Source: Chrysochromulina parva
Taxonomy: Eukaryota > Haptophyta > Prymnesiales > Chrysochromulinaceae
Length of the DNA stretch: 25,568 nt
NCBI GenBank assembly: GCA_002887195.1
Contig: PJAB01000484.1
Span: 1 to 25,568, forward strand
Reading direction: 5' to 3'
Shown here: positions 16,610-25,305 of the stretch, in pieces
Position numbering within the stretch: the stretch's first letter is position 1
Layout: each line of letters begins with the position of its first letter
Program-made: the position numbers and the translations under genes
The notes under the pieces: generated by a model
Seen by the model: the letters and a program-made list of their open reading frames with translations, nothing else
Database searches by the model: none
Told to the model about the DNA's origin: nothing

Positions 16610-18087
16610 CTATCGAACCTGGTACACACCAACGGACCTGCTGTTTGAACTGGCCAAGGATAGTGTGATGGAAGAATACATCACCGCCGCTGGCGCAGCC
16701 ACTTGTGTGAATTTGGCCCGCGTGGCCTGCGGCTTGCGGCAGCACGCGGCCCCAAGGCAGAGAATCAGCACGATGCTGCCCCCCACGAAGACGATCACGA
16801 ATGCGACGTTGAACGCCTTATCTCCGCTGTCGCCGCTGCTCAGCGCTTGGCCAGTCTGGGAAGGATCGGCGCGTTCCATGAAGGGAACTGGAGGCGGCTG
16901 CGAGGGTGGAGGTGGATACATCGAGATGGTAGCGAGGATAGCAGACACGCTCAGGACGGGGACACCTAAGGCCTGCGAAAGACTGTTCGTATCCAAAGAG
17001 ATAAAGTTTGAGACAACCGCAGCCGCGGTGGCGGTTGATGGGTTACTCAGCAGAATGGTGACGACCACGACGACCGAGCGGAACTGCTGGAGCTGGCGAC
17101 GGCCGGCTCTACTGCCCGTGAAGGCAGAAGCGGGGATAGGGTCTCCACCGTTGATGGAGAAGGCGATCGAGACCGCGTGCGCGGAGACCCCTGCCAAGGC
17201 GGCGGCATTCGTCACGAAGCTGTTCACGAAGGCGGTCGCCGCGGACGTGTCGCCAGACCTGAGGAAGGAGACCGCCGCCGGGTCGATCGCGACGGACACC
17301 ACGACTGCCGGTACGTTGGCATGCGTGGGCGCAAGGGGCGAAGGAGGAGGCGGCCTCGGCGGGACACGTGGCGGCGCCGGCGGAGAGGGAGGAGGGGGCC
17401 TAGGCGGCGGCGGCGGGAGACGGGGGGGCGCCGGCGGGGGAGGAGTAGCCGGTGGTGGCGGCACCGACGGAGACGGGGGAGGGGTAGCCGGTGGTGGCGG
17501 CACCGACGGAGACGGTGGGAACGGGCGCGGGCCACAGTCGGTGCAATCCGCCATGGGGCACGAGTTGTACTCAGATCCCGGACCACCATCTGCGCTCGGA
17601 CGAACACGAGCGCGGCACCCCGGGTCAGTGAGAAGGAAGGCCAAGCAGCAGCAGGAGAAGCTGCTGCAGCATATGAGCAAATGTAGGAGCAGGAACACAT
17701 GAGTCGGGAGCAGGAGCAGCAGCGGTGCAAGAGCGCGGGCTGAGCGCGGGCGTGGGACGCCAGGTGGCGAGGTGACTCGGGCAGGATGTGCTCATGGTAT
17801 GCTTGACGGCTGCCTGGGGGCTCCGTACCGTCACAGCTGCCATCGGAGGCAAAGGTGCAGTTATCCGAGCAGGAGCGAGGGAAACTCGGAGGTGGCGGCC
17901 GAGGCGGCGGTGGGGGGCGCGGTGGGGGCGGGTACACAAGACGAGGGCCGCAGTCGTCGCAATCCCTAAAGGGGCACGCATTGTACTCGGATCCCGGACC
18001 ACCATCTGCGCTCGGACGAACACGAGTGCCGTGACGAGTGCGGCAACCCCGTCAGTATGATGCAAGGCGGATAGCCGGCCATGCGGC

Positions 18088-18143
<56 letters not shown>

Positions 18144-18652
18144 TGGCGTGTTATGCTTGTGGCAGCGCCGGGGACACCGTACCGTCACAGTCGCCGTCGG
18201 AGGCAAAGGTGCAGTTGTTCGAGCACGCGAGTGGGAAACTTGGAGGCAAGTTGAACGGGGCCGAAGGCGGCGGGGGCGCTTGTGGCGAGGGGGGCGGCGA
18301 GTAGTACAAGAGACGAGGCCCGCAGTCGATGCAATCGTCACCGACAGCGCACGAGGTAAACTCGGCGCCCGGGCCGCCGTCGGAGCACGAGCCGCCGCCT
18401 GCGTCGACGCACGTATTCGTGCATCTCACGAACATGCCCGGGGGTAAGGCGGGCTGGGGCGCCCGCGGCCGCGGTGGTGGAGCAAGTGGTGGCGGGGGGG
18501 AGCGAAACGGGCGCGGGCCACAGTCGGTGCAATCCGCCATGGGGCACGAGTTGTACTCGGATCCCGGACCACCATCTGCGCTCAGACGCAATTAGTAGCA
18601 CGCACCCCCGTCAGTGAGATGGAAGGCGGCACGATGACCAAGAAGTAGCAGT

Positions 18653-18710
<58 letters not shown>

Positions 18711-19196
18711 CAGCACACCAGCGGCGGCTAAAGCTAAAGCGGCGGCGGCGGCGGCGGCAGCGGCGGCGGCGGCGGCAGTAGCAGCAGGAGGAGGAGGAAC
18801 AGCAGGAGCAGGAGCAGGAGAAGGAGCCGCGGAGCACGATCAGGAGCCGCAGAGCAGGAGCGGGAGCAGCAACAGCACGCGGGGAGAAGCCGCCGGAACA
18901 GCAATTCGCAATTCAATTCGCTTGACGGCCGGGGGCTCTTCACCGTCGCAGTCGCCATCAGAGGCAACGCTGCATGGGAGCCCAGACTGAAGGACTTCTG
19001 TACAGGTCGTTGGTTGGGGCGGCGGGCTTGTGACGGGTGCCACGTAAGGAGGAGGAGGCGTCGGGGGCGCCGGTGGAGGAGGCGACGGGGACGGTGGAGG
19101 CGGAGGTGGCGGAGGCTCTTCTGTCTGAGCCACCACCGCCACAAGGCATGAAAGCAGCAAAATGGTCAGGAATGCTGGTCGACAACCGCCCGCCAT
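16610..19196 (-). CDS. Modular Pro-rich, Cys-rich cell-surface protein, type I membrane, four exons
   Basis: Exons 18944-19196, 18183-18575, 17829-18005 and 16610-17589 join into 600 residues; all lengths and phases fit. Order: signal peptide (MAGGCRPAFLTILLLSCLVA), a Pro-rich (SP/PP) spacer, then four Cys-rich modules of the form C..C..ASDGDCD-DGGPGSEY..CP...CTDCGPR separated by hydroxyproline-type PPPSP linkers. Next come a globular extracellular domain of about 130 residues (VPAVVVSVAIDP ... LGVPVLSVSAI), a PPPPSQPPP stalk, one TM helix (AFVIVFVGGSIVLILCLG) and a short tail starting CCRKP, a possible palmitoylation site. Modules 1, 3 and 4 are each split by a phase-1 intron at the same codon (GAC G/AT); module 2 is not. 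It probably serves in the cell wall, scale attachment or adhesion. The module is known to me from algal surface proteins; the exact role is inferred. Confidence 0.85.
17445..17522. repeat. 39-bp tandem duplication encoding a Pro-rich unit
   Basis: Two near-identical 39-bp copies encode PSPSVPPPPATPP-like 13-residue units on the minus strand, in the linker after module 4. Confidence 0.85.
17590..17828 (-). other. Intron 3 of the surface-protein gene, 239 nt
   Basis: Donor GACG/GTACGG, acceptor GAGCGCAG/ATGG. Its acceptor-side sequence matches introns 1 and 2 almost exactly. It has only a short degraded CAG-rich patch (about 17650) where the other two carry long CAG runs. Confidence 0.85.
18006..18182 (-). 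other. Intron 2 of the surface-protein gene, 177 nt, with (CAG)18
   Basis: Donor GACG/GTACGG, acceptor GAGCGCAG/ATGG. A perfect (CAG)18 run lies at 18089-18142 on the plus strand, i.e. (CTG)18 in the transcript, about 40 nt after the donor. Confidence 0.88.
18089..18142. repeat. (CAG)18 microsatellite
   Basis: Eighteen perfect CAG units inside intron 2 of the surface-protein gene; transcribed as CUG. Confidence 0.97.
18576..18943 (-). other. Intron 1 of the surface-protein gene, 368 nt, with (CAG)18
   Basis: Donor GACG/GTGAAG, acceptor GAGCGCAG/ATGG. It contains (CAG)18 at 18655-18708 and, nearer the donor, GCG and GCA/GGA trinucleotide tracts (18735-18870). Confidence 0.88.
18655..18708. 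repeat. (CAG)18 microsatellite
   Basis: Eighteen perfect CAG units in intron 1, preceded by GTAGCAGTAG and followed by CACAGCACAC. It has the same count as the run in intron 2. Confidence 0.96.
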
Positions 19197-19422
19197 TTAT
19201 TATCTTGCGCTCGTCGGAGTCTTTGTCCGCTGCAAGGAATCGGATGGTCGCACACTTCGAGAATCCGGTTACGTTCCGTCTTTCCCAACGCAGGTGTGCA
19301 TGCATTCTTCACCCGAAACTGCTGCAGTTAACTGCCGCACTTTTGGCCATGGCAATTTTAAGTTACTTGTCTTTCGTACGTGTACCTGCACTGACCTGCA
19401 TCACTAGTCGGGCGCCGCCTCG
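19197..19422. promoter_or_regulatory. Divergent intergenic region, candidate bidirectional promoter
   Basis: 226 bp separate the surface-protein ATG (minus) from the transporter ATG (plus). The stretch next to the minus-strand start (TTTATTAT at about 19196-19203) is AT-rich. A shared promoter is inferred from layout only. Confidence 0.35.
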
Positions 19423-20871
19423 ATGGGTACGGACAATGGTCCAGGCGAGGTCTCTCCATCCTCGGAGCGCACGGGCCTGCTGGGGAATGACACACTCTAC
19501 AAGTTGGGCATGTTTCGGCTAGCTGGGCGCACATCGGAGGAGTGTAAGGATCTGAAGTTTGCGCCGGAGAAGGACGGTGCCGTTCCGCACACAAAGTGGT
19601 ACATGACGTCCTTCTTGATCGCTGGCGAGGTCATGGGGGCGGGGCTGCTTGCGCTGCCTGCTGCAGCCGCGAAGCTCGGTTGGACTATCAGCATCTTGGC
19701 CATGTTTGCATGTGCGTTGGCCTCGAGCTACTCCGGATCTGCGATCGCACGAGTGAAGAATGAATTCTACACCTACGCCGACGGCTACGCCGACCTCGCC
19801 CATGCCACGGGAGGGCCGGCCTTCGGCCTCTTCGCGCGATTCTTCATCGTCTTCAACTGGTCGATGCTCTGCCCGTACTACCTGATCAGCATTGGCAGCG
19901 CCATCAAGAACACGTTCCAGGATTTCTCGGTGTGTAGCTGGGTGTGGCCGTTGATCTCCGTGGCGTTGGTATGGTTGCCGTCGCAGTTCACGACGCTCAA
20001 GTACGTCTCCTACCTCGCGATCCCCTCTGCAGCAGCCATCGTCCTAGCTGCCCTCATGATCATCGTCCAGCTGCTCCTCGAGTCTGACGGCTTCGGAAAG
20101 CAAACATCTGCGGGCACTCCGCCCACCGCCCCAGGTAAGTCGGACTTCGAGGCCTTCCTCACGACGTACTCGGCATTCTCCAGCATCGTCTTCGCCTTTC
20201 AGGGCCAGGACATGTTCTGCGAGATGATCCACGACATGGAGGATCAGTCACAGGCGATCCAGGCTGTGACGACCAGCTACATCTTAATGGGCTCCAACTA
20301 CCTCTTCATGACCACCATGGCGTACGGCGCCAAGGGTAGCACGGTCGCGGACTTCTTGCCCGATGCGCTGCCCCCCGGACCTACCAAGTCTGTCGTCAAC
20401 CTCCTCGTCGCCTTCCACGTCAGCGTCGCCTACGTCATCACCTCCAATGTCGTCTGCAAGGTTTTCTACTCGGTGCTCTTCAAGAGCACGCCGCTGAGCC
20501 ACGCGTCGACCAAGCCGTGGTCCGAGAGCTGGACGATCCGCACGCGCTGGCTGTTGCTCACAAGCTGCCTCTCCATCTTTGCCTTCATCATCGCCAACCT
20601 CATCCCCGCCTTTGGAGCGTTTCAGGGGCTCCTCGGCGCCTTTTGTGCCGCCCCCATCGTCTTCGGCTTCCCAGCCCTCTTCCTCTATTTGGGGCACCGT
20701 CACCACGATCGCCCCTTGCGAAATAGCGATATGGCCATCTGCTCGCTCTTCTTCTTTGTGCTGATGCCCTCGATGATGACTCTCGGTACTATTGGAGCCG
20801 TCTACGAGATGATGGATGCCCTGAGGATGGCAGGAATGCCGTTTGCGTGCGGGCCAACCGTATACCGTTAA
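19423..20871 (+). CDS. Amino acid/auxin permease (AAAP) family transporter
   Basis: An intronless 482-residue protein. AAAP (Aa_trans) carriers move amino acids with protons or sodium across plasma, vacuolar or vesicle membranes. A hydrophilic N-terminal tail of about 55 residues precedes TM1, which carries the family signature GAGLLALPAAAA from 72, with KLGWTIS next. Further hydrophobic segments include TISILAMFACALASSYSG, FGLFARFFIVFNWSMLCPYY, VWPLISVALVWLP, YLAIPSAAAIVLAALMIIVQLL, a segment with FSSIVFAFQGQDMFCEM (the conserved F.GQ.....I..EM region), and paired helices to the end, for about 11 TMs. The loop with SAGTPPTAPGKSD is a family-variable region. The substrate cannot be told from the sequence. 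Confidence 0.93.
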   Translation: MGTDNGPGEVSPSSERTGLLGNDTLYKLGMFRLAGRTSEECKDLKFAPEKDGAVPHTKWYMTSFLIAGEVMGAGLLALPAAAAKLGWTISILAMFACALASSYSGSAIARVKNEFYTYADGYADLAHATGGPAFGLFARFFIVFNWSMLCPYYLISIGSAIKNTFQDFSVCSWVWPLISVALVWLPSQFTTLKYVSYLAIPSAAAIVLAALMIIVQLLLESDGFGKQTSAGTPPTAPGKSDFEAFLTTYSAFSSIVFAFQGQDMFCEMIHDMEDQSQAIQAVTTSYILMGSNYLFMTTMAYGAKGSTVADFLPDALPPGPTKSVVNLLVAFHVSVAYVITSNVVCKVFYSVLFKSTPLSHASTKPWSESWTIRTRWLLLTSCLSIFAFIIANLIPAFGAFQGLLGAFCAAPIVFGFPALFLYLGHRHHDRPLRNSDMAICSLFFFVLMPSMMTLGTIGAVYEMMDALRMAGMPFACGPTVYR

Positions 20872-21553
20872 GCCAGCCGAGCCGTTTGTATGGTTCTCGG
20901 CCCATCTTAGCACTTAGGAAGTAGTATCTGCGCCGCGGGGATTGTTTTCGATTCATCTCCGAGCCCCCTATCTCGGATCGCACTGTCACACAAATCAACT
21001 TTTAAATCTCACTCCTTTTAGACCTTACGCGCGAAGGCTTATGGTTTAGCCCTTAGGTGCGGGCGCCCCGCCGCGGCGCCCCGCGGGCCCGCGCTAGTAC
21101 CTCGTGCTGGCCTCATCTCTCGACGATGCCAATCGTGATACGTGAATCGTATCGACCGCGTAGAATTCTGGACTCGCGTCCACCTCGGTCAGGCACCGGG
21201 ATTATGACCGGGATCCGGGTCCCGTTCGGTTCCGCAACGGCTATACAACAAATAACGCTCTCGAAATGTGTAAACGGGCTTCCGGCTGGATCTCACACTC
21301 AACATACAACTATGAACTAACACTTCCGACCGACAAGGGCATAGTGTGGACGGCGGCTCGCGGCGATCTAATACTGCACCCGATCCAGAGCGGGCGGTCC
21401 CCCAGTACACTGAGCACACGATTCGATCCAGTGTAACACGGCCTCGCGCCTCCTCGAGAATCACAGGCCTACCCACGCCACTTGTGACCGCACTCGGCCT
21501 ACACTTGGCCAACTTAATGCCGTGCGGCGCCGAGCTCCTCTCGGCAATGCGCC
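20872..21553. other. Intergenic region between convergent genes
   Basis: No convincing gene. A GC island at about 21058-21098 has repeated GCGCCCCGC and CCCGCGGGCCCGCG palindromes. The rest is of lower GC and should hold the 3' UTRs of the transporter and of the acidic coiled-coil gene. Confidence 0.55.
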
Positions 21554-24145
21554 TCAGACGATCCATGCCTGCCAGAAGCGGCACGTGGAGAATTCGATAT
21601 CCTCATGGCGCACGCCGCAGTGCGGGCAGCGCGGGTTCCACGGCCGGCGGAGCAGCGTCTTGCGCAGCCCCTGTACGGCGGACTCGCACTTGTTATAGTC
21701 CATGGGCGGCAGCCACTTATTGGCGAGGCCTTCGCACGCGACGCTATCGAAGCGCACGCGCGCCGCGTCGAGCAGCTGTTCGGTGTGCGCCTTCTCCTCC
21801 TGACCCGCGTGGTTCTGAGCCAGGCGCGCCGTCGCCTGCGCGGTGGCCACGTGATAGTGGTACAGCCCCGTGGCCAGGTGGAAGAGGGCCGGCCCATTCA
21901 TATTATACCCCATCGGCGTCACGGGCTTGCCTCCCTTGCCATACCCTCCGCAGTCGAGGTGCATTAGCGTGCACGGCTCCCAATCGGCATCGAAGAGCGC
22001 CAGGGCGCGCCGCGGCGGTGGCAGCCTCTCGGCCGTGAGCAGCGCGCCATCGAGCGAGGTAGGCAAGCTACCAAGCTCATACCAGCCGACGGCGCCGAAA
22101 AGCTCACCCTTGTCGGTTTGCGCGATGCACATGAGCACCGCGAGCTCCGCATCGTCAGACGTAACCGCCGCCAGGCCCGCCTCCTCGCGCGCCGCCGCCA
22201 CCTTGGCCGCCTTGGCATTGGCTGCCTCCTTGGCCTCGGCCATAGCTTTGGCCTTGGATGCAGCACGCTCAGCCTTGGCCTCGTCGCGCACGGCCGCCTT
22301 GGCCGCCGCCTTGTTGGCCTTTGCCTTGGCTGCCTCCTCATCGTCGAGAGTGTCCAAATCATCATCAGCCTCCTCCTCCTCCTCCTCCTCCTCTTCGTCG
22401 TCGTCCTCCTCGTCCTCCTCGTCCTCGTCTTCGTCCTCTCCGGAGGAATCGGCCGTTCCAGGCACGCAATGCGACGACCCCATCGCCACGTACCAACGCC
22501 CTTTTGCGTCGGAGCCCTCGGGAGGCGCATCCACCCGCAGAACCACGTCGCAATGCACCACGAAGCGCATCGGGTCGAACGGGAGCACCTCCGTCGACAC
22601 GCCCTTGCCGCCGACGCTGCTGAGCGATCGCAGCACGTTGAGGGCCGCCGAGAGCGGCTCGGGCGCGTTCGCATCGTATGCCTCGAGCTCGGCGATCTCG
22701 CGCGTCTCCTTGCTCTTGGGAGAGAGCGCCTTCGCGGGCGCGGGCGCGCGCGCGCCGCTCTCAAGCACCCTGGCCGCATCCGCCGCGTTCAGCCGATCAA
22801 CGGCGCTCGAGTCCCATTTGCCCTTGAGCGGCGAGGGCGGCGCGGCGGCCTTGGCGACGGCGGCGGCCTTGGCGGCGGCCTTGGTCGTTCTTGCGGACCG
22901 TCGTGCTTCACGCGCCTCCTCCTCCTGGTCGACCAGCTCCCGTTTCTCATGGACCTTGTTCTGCATGAGTTTGAGGTTTGCAGTCGTGCGCTCGAAGGCG
23001 ACCTTGGCCTGGCGATGCGCCTCGGAGGCGGCCTGCAGATCACGCTGTGCCATAGAGAGCTCTCGCTCTGCTGGAGTTGGGTGCTCCTCCTCCTCCTCTT
23101 CCTCCTCCTCCTCTTCCACGCCAGCAGCAGCCACCGCGAGCGTCGTGGCACTCGCTGCCTCCTCCTCGGCCTCCTCCTCGGCCGCCTCCTCGGCCGCCTC
23201 CTCGGTCTTGGGAGGCGCAGTGGGCGAGTCCTGCGGCGACGGGTCCGTGGACGCGTCCGAGCTACCCGACTCTGTGAGCAGCACCTCGGGAGGGGCCTTG
23301 GAAACCTCGTGCACCATGGCGACCGTGCCCGCGGCGGCCTTGACCTGCGCCTTGAGCACCTCGGCGTCCGCCGCTGTCTCGGCGCACAGCACCTCAAGCT
23401 CCGCCTCGAGCTCCTTCTGCCGAGTCGGATCCTGCTTAGCGGTGCGAGAGACGACCTGCCTGAGGTAGTGCGCATGCATCTCCTGCGCGGTCTGATTGAG
23501 CTCGATGCAGCGCGTGAGGATGGCCTGCGGCGAGCGTTCCACTGCCGCGAGCCGATCGCGCATCCAGGAGATGCACTCGCTCACGTCCGAGCGCGCCGAC
23601 GTCGCCTTGGACGTCAGGAGCGCGAGCACCTTCTCCTCTGTGAAACGCACCTTGTGCATCGTCTTGAGCAGGTGCACGCAGACGAATGCGAGCGGCGGCG
23701 GCAGCTCGAAGACCTTCTGCACTGCGGTCATGCTGCCCATGTTGCCCTTCTCGAAGACGACCGCGAAGCCCGAGTGGTACGCCTCCTTGCCTGCGGCGAG
23801 CACCACAAGGCCGCCATACACGCGCATCTCGCCCGAGGTCACTTCGTATTTCTCGGTGAAGGCGCCGACCTCCTGCCCGTCCGACTTGTACTTTTCGATC
23901 TCCGCGCCGCCGGCGAAGAGCGTGTCCCACACGCGCTCACACTCTTTGCCGCGCCAGGACCACTGGCCAGTGGCCTTGTCGACGCTCGGCTCGAGCGTGG
24001 TAATCTTGCCCTTGCACGCTGCCTTGAACTCCTGGAGCTCGAGGCACGGAGGTGGCGGCGGCGCGGGCGTTGTCGCCGGCGCGGGCTTGCTCGGTTTCAT
24101 GACAACCTTGCTGCTCTTCGTAGAGGAAGAGGAGGGCTGCGACAT
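21554..24145 (-). CDS. Acidic, coiled-coil protein of unknown function
   Basis: 863 residues from ATG 24145; the frame is open about 20 codons more without an ATG. No family was recognised. Order: Ser/Lys/Pro-rich start; a globular helical region (about 35-290) with WSWRGKECERVWDTLF, EVTSGEMRVYGGLVVL and FELPPPLAFVCVHLLKTM; an acidic run of Glu; a charged coiled coil (ERELSMAQRDLQAASEAHRQ onward) with KAAAKAAAVAKAAA; a short globular piece with RFVVHCDVVLRVDA and GRWYVAMGSSH; a second acidic run of about 35 Asp/Glu; a Lys/Ala coil; and a C-terminal globular domain of about 170 residues with GAVGWYELGSLP, GYNMNGPALFHLATGLYHYH and a CPHCG...FSTC end that could bind zinc. Two acidic blocks and basic/Ala coils suggest a scaffold or nuclear chaperone-like role, but this is speculation. 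Confidence 0.7.
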   Translation of the reverse strand: MSQPSSSSTKSSKVVMKPSKPAPATTPAPPPPPCLELQEFKAACKGKITTLEPSVDKATGQWSWRGKECERVWDTLFAGGAEIEKYKSDGQEVGAFTEKYEVTSGEMRVYGGLVVLAAGKEAYHSGFAVVFEKGNMGSMTAVQKVFELPPPLAFVCVHLLKTMHKVRFTEEKVLALLTSKATSARSDVSECISWMRDRLAAVERSPQAILTRCIELNQTAQEMHAHYLRQVVSRTAKQDPTRQKELEAELEVLCAETAADAEVLKAQVKAAAGTVAMVHEVSKAPPEVLLTESGSSDASTDPSPQDSPTAPPKTEEAAEEAAEEEAEEEAASATTLAVAAAGVEEEEEEEEEEEHPTPAERELSMAQRDLQAASEAHRQAKVAFERTTANLKLMQNKVHEKRELVDQEEEAREARRSARTTKAAAKAAAVAKAAAPPSPLKGKWDSSAVDRLNAADAARVLESGARAPAPAKALSPKSKETREIAELEAYDANAPEPLSAALNVLRSLSSVGGKGVSTEVLPFDPMRFVVHCDVVLRVDAPPEGSDAKGRWYVAMGSSHCVPGTADSSGEDEDEDEEDEEDDDEEEEEEEEEADDDLDTLDDEEAAKAKANKAAAKAAVRDEAKAERAASKAKAMAEAKEAANAKAAKVAAAREEAGLAAVTSDDAELAVLMCIAQTDKGELFGAVGWYELGSLPTSLDGALLTAERLPPPRRALALFDADWEPCTLMHLDCGGYGKGGKPVTPMGYNMNGPALFHLATGLYHYHVATAQATARLAQNHAGQEEKAHTEQLLDAARVRFDSVACEGLANKWLPPMDYNKCESAVQGLRKTLLRRPWNPRCPHCGVRHEDIEFSTCRFWQAWIV
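22362..22442. repeat. CTC/GTC trinucleotide tract encoding an Asp/Glu run
   Basis: CCTCCT and CGTCGT repeats encode, on the minus strand, SSGEDEDEDEEDEEDDDEEE and more Glu. The coding strand is thus purine-rich here. Confidence 0.9.
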
Positions 24146-24165
24146 GTCGGAGGAGGGCTGCGACA
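24124..24165. repeat. 21-bp tandem duplication at the start of the acidic protein gene
   Basis: The unit reading AGGAGGGCTGCGACA on the plus strand is repeated with period 21. It gives two in-frame copies of a VSQPSSD/MSQPSS segment. Only the downstream copy has ATG. Confidence 0.85.
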
Positions 24166-24731
24166 CTTCGGCAGCCGTCGGCCACTTTTTGGGATTGGTT
24201 CAACGCGGCGCGAATTTACACGTTCATGTTCACGTCTCATGTCGTTATCTTGCCACCTCGGCAAGACTCACAACCTCCCGTCCCGTGGAGACACAACGAG
24301 GAGGGCACAGGACCCCCAAGCACGATGCCGCGCAGCGCATGCCTGTCGGTACAGGTCGGTACACGGGGGCGGTCGGCGTCGCATGATGGTCCTCGCATGC
24401 CACGGCGCTCTGCGCACTGCGGCCCGACGAGACCCCGTCACGGGTCGCGGCCGGGGCGCAAAATTCGGCGGCCATGATGCTCTCACTGTGTTCTCTGCCG
24501 AGAAACTGTGCGGGGACGGTCCACTGCCGGGCCCTGATGCCACGGCATACGCTAGGTATGTGGTATGTGCCGCGGCACGGCTTGAAATTTCCTAGTTACC
24601 TAACTCCAAGTGTCATGTTCCGGCTTGTGCGCATGTCCACGCAAGGAGGAGCGCCACAGCTTTTAACACAGCTTCACGTGAACAAACTGTGCAACGTATG
24701 AGCAGGTATGCCGCCATCCGCCGCCGCCTGC
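24146..24731. other. Intergenic region upstream of the acidic protein gene
   Basis: No gene supported. It should hold the promoter and 5' UTR of the acidic coiled-coil gene and the 3' UTR of ZSWIM7. Repeats seen are only short (for example GTCGGTACAGGTCGGTACA near 24346). Confidence 0.5.
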
Positions 24732-25305
24732 CTAGTCTCCGGGCTTGCCGTAGTTGCGCTGGAAGCTGCGAGGAGGGACGAGAGAGTCGCATCACGGCCG
24801 TCGGTGTGTGAGAGCAAGGGTAAGCAAACTGCGAGCGTGGAGGCGCTGGCGGCGCCGAGAGAACGCGGGGAGAGTGGCGGGTGAGCACAACGCACTCGAC
24901 GGAGATGGCCAGCTCAAACTTTGTGGCCCACTCGCCGTCGTCGAGTTCGCACTGATGGGCGACCCCGAGCGAACCTGCCAGCAGCACGGCAAGCTCGTGC
25001 TTGCATACGAGTGCGTCAGGCCGCGTGGCGACCCGCTGGCAGTAGTAATCGCACGTACAAAACCCAGGCATGCATGTGTAGTCCCGCTTCTGGCTGCCCT
25101 CGACCAAAAAGAACTCGCGCCGGCTGTGGCGCGCGACCACCCGCGTGATCATCTTCGAGTCGAGAATCTCTGCCGCCCCAGGCGCCACCTCCGGGCACAG
25201 AAAGTGCAGCACCGCCCACGCCTCGCTCCAGCCTGGCCCGCCATCGTCCGCCTTGCGCACGTCCGCGCAGGCCTTGCGCAGGATGTCGAGCTGCTCAAGG
25301 CTCAT
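24732..25305 (-). CDS. ZSWIM7: ZSWIM7/SWS1 homologue, SWIM-type zinc finger protein (two exons)
   Basis: Exons 24896-25305 and 24732-24765 give 147 residues; human ZSWIM7 has about 140. SWS1/ZSWIM7 pairs with SWSAP1 in the Shu complex, which promotes RAD51 loading in homologous recombination. The fold is clear: N-terminal helix (MSLEQLDILRKACADV), LHFLCPEVAPGAAEILDSKM, the strand pair VVARHSRREFFLVEGSQK, then the SWIM motif CxC-x15-CxH (Cys83, Cys85, Cys101, His103) in FCTCDYYC ... VCKHELAVLLA. The 130-nt intron 24766-24895 has donor GA/GTGCGT and acceptor CTCCTCGCAG. Without it the frame runs on into Arg/Ser-rich noise. Spliced, phase 2, it ends FQRNYGKPGD and TAG. Start at ATG 25305, since no earlier in-frame ATG exists. 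Confidence 0.9.

Noticed and set aside
16554..17702. 382-codon Gly-rich plus-strand frame
   Set aside because: It is the complement of the Pro-rich linker and last exon of the surface-protein gene.
18038..18304. Poly-Gln protein from the (CAG)18 tract
   Set aside because: The tract is intronic on the minus strand in a splicing model that fits phases and protein modules; the plus-strand frame has no other support.
21554..21640. MYND zinc finger at the end of the acidic protein
   Set aside because: Only CPHCG and one further Cys are present. The second Cys pairs and His of a MYND finger are absent, and no downstream exon supplying them was seen.
21870..23468. 532-codon Ser-rich frame on the plus strand
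   Set aside because: The Ser and Ala runs are the complement of the Glu/Asp and Ala codon tracts of the minus-strand gene.
22118..24595. 825-codon open frame on the plus strand
   Set aside because: It is the mirror of the acidic coiled-coil gene. Its product is a Leu/Arg/Gly-rich string without domains, and high GC keeps the antisense frame open.
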